NCBI GenBank assembly: GCA_013054445.1
Contig: JAAMPI010001401.1
Span: 1-14,924, forward strand
DNA from: Cudoniella acicularis
Lineage: Eukaryota; Ascomycota; Leotiomycetes; Helotiales; Helotiaceae
Direction of reading: 5' to 3'
Length of the DNA: 14,924 bases
In this document: positions 9,682-14,924 of the stretch, one piece after another
How the letters are laid out: the number at the start of each line of letters is the position of its first letter
Numbering within the stretch: position 1 is the first letter of the stretch
Made by a program: the position numbers and the translations under genes
Notes under the pieces: generated by a model
What the model saw: only the letters and a program-made list of their open reading frames with translations
What the model was told of the DNA's origin: nothing
Databases searched by the model: none

Positions 9682-10176
9682 TTATTCTGACTTTAAACCG
9701 AACAGTTGTTTCCCTTCTCCCCGACGAAAGTCCTTTAACTGTTTGACCGACCCTATCGGAGATAATCAACTTAATAAAATAACTAGATACTAAATAATAA
9801 GAAATATTACTTTAAATAATCTCTATAACGAATAATAGCTTTTACCCTAATCAGAAACTCTCGGACTAACCTACCTAACCTCCTTTATAGCCACCCCTAT
9901 ACCTACTACGAGAGTAGGCTAACTTTATTCTTTATTCGTAGTCCTACCTCTTTTATAATACTCTTCTTTTCTTATAGATTCCGGCGATAGAGTAGAGGAT
10001 CGTCTTTTACGGGATCTTCTTTCTTAGTATCGCTTTAGTAATTCACCCGGATATAATACGACAATCCCGGGTATATAATCTTTAAATTTACCCTCGCCTG
10101 ATATATAGCTTAGAGGAACCTCGTCGTAAGAATAGTGATCATCAGATACTACGTTTAATATCTTCCGACGAGACAT
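9682..10176 (-). pseudogene. RIP-inactivated gene for a basic protein of unknown function
   Basis: From ATG 10176-10174 the frame is fully open for 50 codons (MSRRKILNVVSDDHYSYDEV and onward, including FKDYIPGIVVLYPGELLKRY). After that it is broken by TAA at codon 51 and by a few more TAA/TAG (codons 84, 86, 102, 110, 118). Residues 52-82 are very basic and serine-rich (ERRSRKRRSSTLSPES), which suggests a nuclear or nucleic-acid-associated or phosphorylated region. A hydrophobic stretch near residues 120-135 (LFKVIFLII) might be a membrane segment. Beyond about codon 120 the reading is weaker, with one TGA, so the end at TAA 9684-9682 is tentative. I do not recognise the family. Two plus-strand frames are partly open opposite it, but neither has a start or such a long uninterrupted run from an ATG. 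It is divergent from the ferritin-like gene, 682 bp away. Confidence 0.55.
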
Positions 10177-10858
10177 CTATTTCGGCTTTTAAACCTTTAT
10201 ACCGACGCTATAAAACCCTTTCGCCCTCGGCCTACTATCGGATCTCCTAGGCCCTACTACTATTATTCTATATCCTAAAAACATATTACTTATAATAGAG
10301 TAGAAGGTAGCTACTTAGTAGTGTGTATTTTAGAGCGGAGTAGTAGAGCGTTTAAGTAATAGTTTTTATAACTTTTTACGAGCTAATATATTTTATATAT
10401 TAGATAAGTCTTATGCTTATAGGGCGCCTCTTTAGGTCTAGCTATATAAGACAGGGGCTATATTATAGGATAGAGAGGACAATTAGGGCCAGAATTAGAT
10501 ATCGTAGCCTTAAGGTGTCCGTAGTAGACCCTCTTATTATATTGCTTATAAAAGGGCTATACCTCGTAGAAATCACTTTATAGTATATCTAGTTATACTC
10601 TTAAATTAGATTTATTCGGATCCGAAACCGGCACCGCTTCTATTATTAGTAGCTATTAAGAATGATTTATATAAAGGGTCAGAAACGAGATCCTAGTAAT
10701 ATACTATCTTACGAGTATTAAATCAGCTTAAAGGAAGCTATTAATAAACTTTTATTATTACTAACTCCTTCTATTCTAGTTTATTCTTATCTCTTCCGAA
10801 CATAGATATATACTCTCCCGTTACTATAGGCGGTCTTCTTTACGTATCTGCTATTCTT
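10177..10858. promoter_or_regulatory. Shared upstream region of two divergent gene remnants
   Basis: The interval between the minus-strand start at 10176 and the plus-strand start at 10859 contains no convincing reading frame. It presumably held both promoters. The sequence is heavily TpA-enriched, so individual elements cannot be distinguished from mutation products. Confidence 0.4.
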
Positions 10859-11842
10859 ATAAGGAGCTTTGTCGCCGTAGTATCGCTTTATAATAATATT
10901 ATAGCTATAACAGGAGGTAGCTTGCCTGATATTAGCAAACTATTATCGATTTTAATAAGTATAGTTAAGGGTTTCTAACTAGCCCTATTTCTTAAAAACT
11001 TAAAAATATTATTCTTCTAGACTAGTATAACTAATATTATAGAGTAGAGTATAAATAGATACCCGAACGATACTATTAAAGTTGTTACTAGTATTACTAT
11101 TATAAGTTACTTTACTCCTAAACTTATAAATACTAACCCGCCCTTATAGTAAGAAGAGGTTTACGTTACTACTATTATTGATCTACTTAAAACCTATAGC
11201 GTAGCTCCTATTCCCCCTTATAACTACTCTTTCCTAGTTAACTCTACTAAGGAATTTTTCGAGATTACTAATATAATTACCTTCGTTAGTATCGGCGTAA
11301 TTATCGGTCTTTCCTAAGGTCTCGCGGTCACGGATCTACTGCTTATATAATCGGTATTATCGATACTTACTATTAAGGCCCGTCAAGATGCTTTCTTCCG
11401 GTATCTCGAAGGGAAAGCACTTAATCCGGCACCTTTTAATACCGGTATTAGTAAAATTTAGGCATATAACCTCGCCCTCTTATTTATCGTCCCTAGATCT
11501 TGCTATATTAAGATTCTATTGCTTATACTGCCTGCCCTAAATGTTTTAGACCTAATTATAACTAACTCTACTAAGTTATCCCTTCGAGAGTTTAAGTAAG
11601 ATCCGACGTAAATACTATTCGTTATAGAAGCTAGTAAGTAATTACTAGTTAGCTAGGTTAACTAGCTTAATATACCGGTATATATACCGTTGAATATTAC
11701 GATAAAGGGGAAAGGGACAGTAGCTATACTACTAGGGATAAACAGGGCGGTATTTATAGTAGTGACGACGTAATAACCGGATAATACCGACGACCTTACT
11801 CTTACGATACTAGCGGGACTAGTAATTTTAATATTGTCTTAA
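10859..11842 (+). pseudogene. RIP-inactivated secreted ferritin-like (Rds1-like) protein
   Basis: The ancestral product is a fungal protein with a ferritin-like helical-bundle domain (the Ferritin_2/Rds1-type group), about 310 residues, probably secreted. The start is ATA 10859, a likely former ATG, followed by a signal-peptide-like RSFVAVVSLYNNIIA. The domain begins with a helix containing FQLALFLKNLKILFF (read with one stop), then RYPNDTIKVV. After the intron come EEVYVTTIIDLLKTY and FEITNIITFVSIGVIIGLS, then SILTIKARQDAFFRYLEGK, where the Glu-Ala-Arg of the family reads Lys-Ala-Arg by a G-to-A change. Next are APFNTGISKI-AYNLALLF, PRSC and LPALNV. The C-terminal part has PVYIPLNITIKGKGTVAI and ends LVILILS-TAA at 11840. 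About fourteen TAA/TAG codons break the frame and none is TGA. Metal-ligand Glu/His residues cannot be assessed after mutation. Such proteins are linked to stress response and sexual development in fungi; the biochemical role is unsettled. I am confident in the family, less in the exact start. Confidence 0.75.
11102..11149 (+). other. Intron remnant, 48 nt, donor mutated GT to AT
   Basis: The segment starts ATAAGT where GTAAGT is expected. The base before it is T, so a TpG-to-TpA change explains it. It holds a CTAAC branch-like site at 11133-11137 (in TACTAAC) and ends TTATAG at 11149. Removing it joins VVTSITI to Q/stop-EEVYVTTI, restoring the continuous helix expected in the family. Its length is divisible by three and the phase is zero. 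Confidence 0.7.
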
Positions 11843-12121
11843 GAAGATATTTAGAGAATTTTAAATTTTAATAGCTTATTTCGAGGATAATAGATTTATT
11901 TAAGGGATTCTAATAGTTTTTAATTTTATTAAAAGAACTTGTTTTAGATATCGGTAGTTTAGTACTCTAAATCGTTTAAACTCTATAATATAAGAGAAAA
12001 TAGAGCCCCTAGATTTAAATATCACGTGATCTAAACTTCGGCACTAAAAAAAGGTCTTCGTTATTATATAGCTAGGCAATTTAACACCGCTATAGCGATA
12101 AATTTCTCCTATCACCTTTAT
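11843..12121. other. Intergenic, with a 10-bp palindrome containing an E-box
   Basis: No reading frame stands out. ATCACGTGAT at 12021-12030 is a perfect palindrome with a CACGTG core, the target of basic helix-loop-helix factors in fungi. It retains one CpA and one TpG in a region where these are scarce. It lies about 100 bp upstream of the next remnant, so it could have been a promoter element; this is inference from one motif. Confidence 0.35.
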
Positions 12122-12835
12122 TCCTCGCACGCTTTATCGTGTCGTTCTTATGACTATAACTCTACTAACTCGACGCTTAGAGTAGCCGTTTAATAGATTT
12201 TCTTCGTAACCTTTTCCTATTATCTATAGAAAGCTATCACGCTTGTTCTTTAGATTGCCTACGAAGGCTCCGCGTAGTAGAAGGTCTATTTGACCCTCGA
12301 AACGCTAGTCTTATATAGGCTATAAAGCTAGGTTTAGGCGCTACCCTATTCTTATAAACAAGACTATAGTGATTGCTAATTAAAACTTAATATAGTAGCT
12401 AAGATCGAGTTACGAAACCCTTACGATACCTCTTTAACGATAGATCTAGACCCTCCTATACGATTTCTTTTCCGGACTCGCCTAGATCAACTTGAGATAA
12501 TCTATCCTAGCCTTGACCACGCTAATATAATATTGATCGAAAGACTCTACTTAATATATAATATCGATATATCGAGAATATAACGTCTAATTACTAAGGT
12601 CTAGATCGAGAAGAAGACGGAGCGAGTAGATATTATTTGTGATTATAATGTCTCTACGAATACTAAACTAAAGGTTATAGTATATAATATTATAATTAAG
12701 GACTCGGATTTAATAATCGACCTACTTGTCTATTCGGAAATAAGATTAAGGGTAAACAAGGAAGTAAAGGCGTAGAAGAAATTAAATATTAAATATAAGA
12801 TAGATTTTCTAGGTCGAATAGACGTTCGAATTTAA
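12122..12835 (+). pseudogene. Degraded gene of unknown function, lightly mutated 3' half
   Basis: The frame from 12380 to the double stop TAA-TAA at 12833-12838 has only three internal stops (TAA 12581, TAG 12602, TAG 12773) in about 151 codons. That is far fewer than neighbouring frames and a good sign of real coding origin. Pieces are AKIELRNPYDTSLTIDLDPP, FLFRTRLDQLEIIYPSL, EKKTERVDIICDYNVSTNTK and VYNIIIKDSDLIIDLLVYSE. The frame may begin further left: 12122-12379 has about eleven TAA/TAG codons, and restored Trp or Gln there would give a hydrophobic segment around IFFVTFSYYL. No start codon was found. The C-terminal half looks like a soluble, charged, beta-rich domain. I do not recognise the family and infer no function. 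Confidence 0.5.
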
Positions 12836-13231
12836 TAACGTCGTTAAAGACAACTTCGCCGAAGAAATACTCTAATAAGTATACTCGGGTCTAATAAAAT
12901 ATAAGACTAATATATCTTCTAATAGCTATAAGTTAAGGTATCTTGCGAATTAGTATACGTTATAAGACTATATAAACTACGCTTGCTATAGGTCCTTCGT
13001 AGGAAAGGGGCTATGACCTATTACTAGGCGGGGAAAAGCTAAAGGCCCGACGGGGTACTAGCGACATTAGGAGGCAAGGTAACGGGATTAGGTCACGGGC
13101 TCGGACTATCAGATATAATCGCGGGATTGATAACGGGGATTGATCGTAGGTTCGGATTATAGGAGGGCTTTTTATATAATAAGGAACTTTAGCTTTTTAG
13201 CCTTTAAATCAAATTATACTCCTAGCTATCC
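12836..13231. other. Non-coding or unrecognised; G-rich repeat-bearing patch
   Basis: Frames on both strands carry dense stops. The patch 12990-13160 is unusually G-rich on the plus strand for this window, and holds an imperfect direct repeat (13080-13156). No gene is supported. Confidence 0.4.
13080..13156 (+). repeat. Imperfect direct repeat, about 26 bp, period 51
   Basis: The copy at 13080-13105 (taacgggattaggtcacggg then ctcgga) and the copy at 13131-13156 (taacggggattgatcgtagg then ttcgga) align with about 20 matches of 26 and small gaps. A shorter cgggattgat echo lies between and overlaps the second. This may be a decayed tandem repeat. Confidence 0.6.
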
Positions 13232-14034
13232 GCCTTCTAGCTAGCGTAATTAACCCTAGTAATCATTCGACCTCGTACTAAAATACACTTTACTACTTAA
13301 GAGAAGTGGCTCTTATACCTATCTACCTAAACCCTTAACTATCGCTTACTAACGAGCTGTCTAGTGTCTAAGCCTTATAACCGTAATGACTAGTCTCCTT
13401 TTTAGGTTTATCAACCTAGTTGACATTTAGGCAAGTATATAGATCAGGAGGATCTAGAGGACACTTTTAAGCTTCCTAACGTATTACGCAACTATACTTA
13501 GACTATTAAACAACTATAATATTATATATACTTCTCGAACGTTTAGTCTCTAGCTAATTCTTAGTTTTCGAATGTCCTTAATATATTAAACTTATAGGTA
13601 TATAGAATTATAATATCCTTTAAAATAGCCTTATAGATTAAATACTCCTCTAATCGTAATAAAATAGTCAATATTTTTATTCTTATAGATATTTATAATA
13701 AAAGTTACTTTTAGTAAAACCTAGGTTTTAAGGCCCGTTCTAGGTATTTAAGTGACTAGCTTAAAAGCTATTCGGATAAGGCCTCTTATTTAAGTAAAGG
13801 ACGACGTTAACTACTAACTCTACTTTCGTATTAACGCCTGCTTTAAGAGGGCGAGAATGTTACTATAAGGCTATCAGCCACTCGCCTAAGTTGTTAGATA
13901 TTATGCCCTTACGCCCTTAATTATCCCTAAAAGTAGGGATTTAATAACGTATTAGTATATAGTCGCTTACGGGGTAGTCACGGCCCGAGCCTTACTATTA
14001 CGAACCCGATCCTATTAGAGGAGTAGAGTAAGGG
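13232..14034. other. Possible remnant, strand and frame undecided
   Basis: A plus-strand frame starting near 13270 reads with about 7% TAA/TAG and contains protein-like pieces such as LGKYIDQEDLEDTFKLPNVL (13402-13461) and FKARSRYLSD (near 13730). That stop density is close to what mutated non-coding DNA gives, and other frames are partly open. I see no start, no family motif and no intron that would decide it. It may be a heavily mutated gene or plain intergenic DNA. Confidence 0.25.
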
Positions 14035-14924
14035 TTATAAGGCGCCGAGGGCCTCTTACTTGTCCTTATCCTGATAGCTAGGAGAGATACGCCTCTATGA
14101 TACGGCGGCCGTTGTTTCGCTATAAGTGGCTAAAATAGCTAAGATTATACGGCTTAAAATATAGGGTGAAATAAGGCTAACAACACCGACTATAACGCCG
14201 AACATCGATTTCTCGGAGAGTTCGATAGAAGCCTATAGTTATCTATTAAAGGGAATACGTATTATAACTAGTCTATAGTTATCCTCTATATTCCCTAAGA
14301 ACTAAAACGAAGTACGACGAGCCTATTTTATATTATTTTATTAATTTAATTTAAAGTAATCGTAGATAGTAAAATATAGTTTATATACTCTCTATCGCTG
14401 TTCTCCTATTATCGCGCTTTACTCTCCTAACGCCTCGTTAGTAGACGTCCTAAATCTCTCTGCCCTCCCTATTTCCGTTTATTATCTAAGCTAAGTATAA
14501 CGAGGGCTAGTACTTCTATTTAGGCGTTTAGCCCTTTTAATATCAAGAACATCTCCGTCGGGGCTATGTCTAAAATAAACATTAGTACTATAATACCTAG
14601 TTAATTAACCCGGAATCTCGTAAGATTCCGTAAGATATACTAAGTTAAAAATGCCTAAGAACTTCTTATAAAAATTATAGACTATTTCAAATAGAATATC
14701 AAATTCTATATAATTTAAATAATAAGGTACTTTAATGTCTTTTAGTATAATACTACTACTTTTAGACTAGGGTTAAACGACGTAGTCCCGAGGACGTAGA
14801 ATAACAAATACTAGGTCCTAGAGGCTATAGAAATCCTCTAAGTCGATAAGAGCCTTACCTACGCTATCTGCTAGGTAAAATATATCTATAGCTAAAGATC
14901 GAACTTTCCGGCGATAGTAGTAGA
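14035..14924 (-). pseudogene. Degraded gene of unknown function; 5' end beyond right edge
   Basis: One minus-strand frame runs from the right edge to TAA 14037-14035, about 296 codons with about 17 TAA/TAG and no TGA. The best part is 14924-14608: the first 105 codons have three stops, with pieces RSLAIDIFYLADSVGKALID, LVFVILRPRDYVV, LKDIKVPYYLNYIEFDIL and IVYNFYKKFLGIFNLVYL. It continues with NVYFRHSPDGDVLDIKRAKR (about 14587-14528) and a basic, Gln-rich stretch, then a hydrophobic FGVIVGVVSLISPYIL (about 14205-14158) that may be a membrane helix. Downstream of about 14330 a plus-strand frame is equally open, so the 3' half is less certain. The family is not recognised. Confidence 0.45.
14611..14630. 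repeat. 8-bp inverted repeat with 4-nt loop
   Basis: cggaatct, cgta, agattccg form a perfect short hairpin. It lies inside the minus-strand remnant, where it encodes part of LTESYEIPG, so it is probably a chance feature of coding sequence and not a terminator. Confidence 0.6.

Noticed and set aside
9901..10260. Two plus-strand frames with long open parts
   Set aside because: They lie opposite the minus-strand gene starting at ATG 10176, contain early TGA or TAA-TAG clusters, and lack a start. The minus-strand frame has a 50-codon uninterrupted run from ATG.
14611..14630. Hairpin as transcription terminator
   Set aside because: There is no T tract, a eukaryotic context, and it lies within a probable reading frame.
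1..14924. AT-rich DNA from a bacterium, phage or mitochondrion
   Set aside because: Fungal-type gene families, 48-49-nt introns with GTAAG donors and CTAAC branch sites, and the CpA-specific depletion fit nuclear DNA of a filamentous ascomycete.
1..14924. A functioning, previously undescribed multi-gene system
   Set aside because: Every frame followed is broken by several stops or frameshifts, so any system here is dead in this copy. An intact paralogous block would be the place to look.

Overview
The window looks like one long stretch of fungal (filamentous ascomycete, Pezizomycotina-type) DNA mutated by repeat-induced point mutation (RIP). TpA is everywhere, CpA and TpG are scarce, and CpG is well preserved. 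In two 60-base samples counted by hand, 4201-4260 has 10 TpA against 4 ApT, and (CpA+TpG)/(ApC+GpT) = 2/5. In 12661-12720 there are 14 TpA against 10 ApT, and that ratio is 0/5. Both samples fit C-to-T change at CpA on either strand. The gene frames that I can follow are broken almost only by TAA and TAG (from CAA, CAG and TGG), not by TGA. No intact gene is visible, and no tRNA, rRNA, CRISPR or bacterial signal was seen.

Layout. 1-534 (-): unknown coiled-coil-like protein, running off the left edge. 815-857: 13-bp minisatellite. 1090-1473 (+): doubtful remnant. 1566-2468 (+): multi-pass membrane protein of a type found in ascomycetes. 2583-3830 (+): uncertain remnant, convergent with the next gene. 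3877-5663 (-): 14-TM MFS transporter, the clearest family assignment. 6063-6132: second block of the same minisatellite. 6363-6998 (+): unknown gene remnant. 7681-9227 (+): four-TM integral membrane protein with a recognisable C-terminal tail motif and one intact 49-nt intron. 9682-10176 (-): unknown basic protein. 10859-11842 (+): secreted ferritin-like protein with a 48-nt intron whose donor has been mutated. 12122-12835 (+): unknown gene remnant. 13080-13156: degenerate direct repeat. 14035-14924 (-): unknown gene remnant running off the right edge.

Interpretation. The recognisable genes are ordinary host-type genes (transporter, membrane proteins, ferritin-like secreted protein) with spliceosomal introns, not transposon genes. 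The simplest reading is a segmentally duplicated block of several genes that RIP has inactivated, or a subtelomeric or otherwise heterochromatic accessory region. I see no evidence that these genes work together as a pathway now. A transporter beside small membrane and secreted proteins is compatible with an accessory or secondary-metabolism neighbourhood, but no biosynthetic core enzyme was seen. Function calls describe the ancestral genes.
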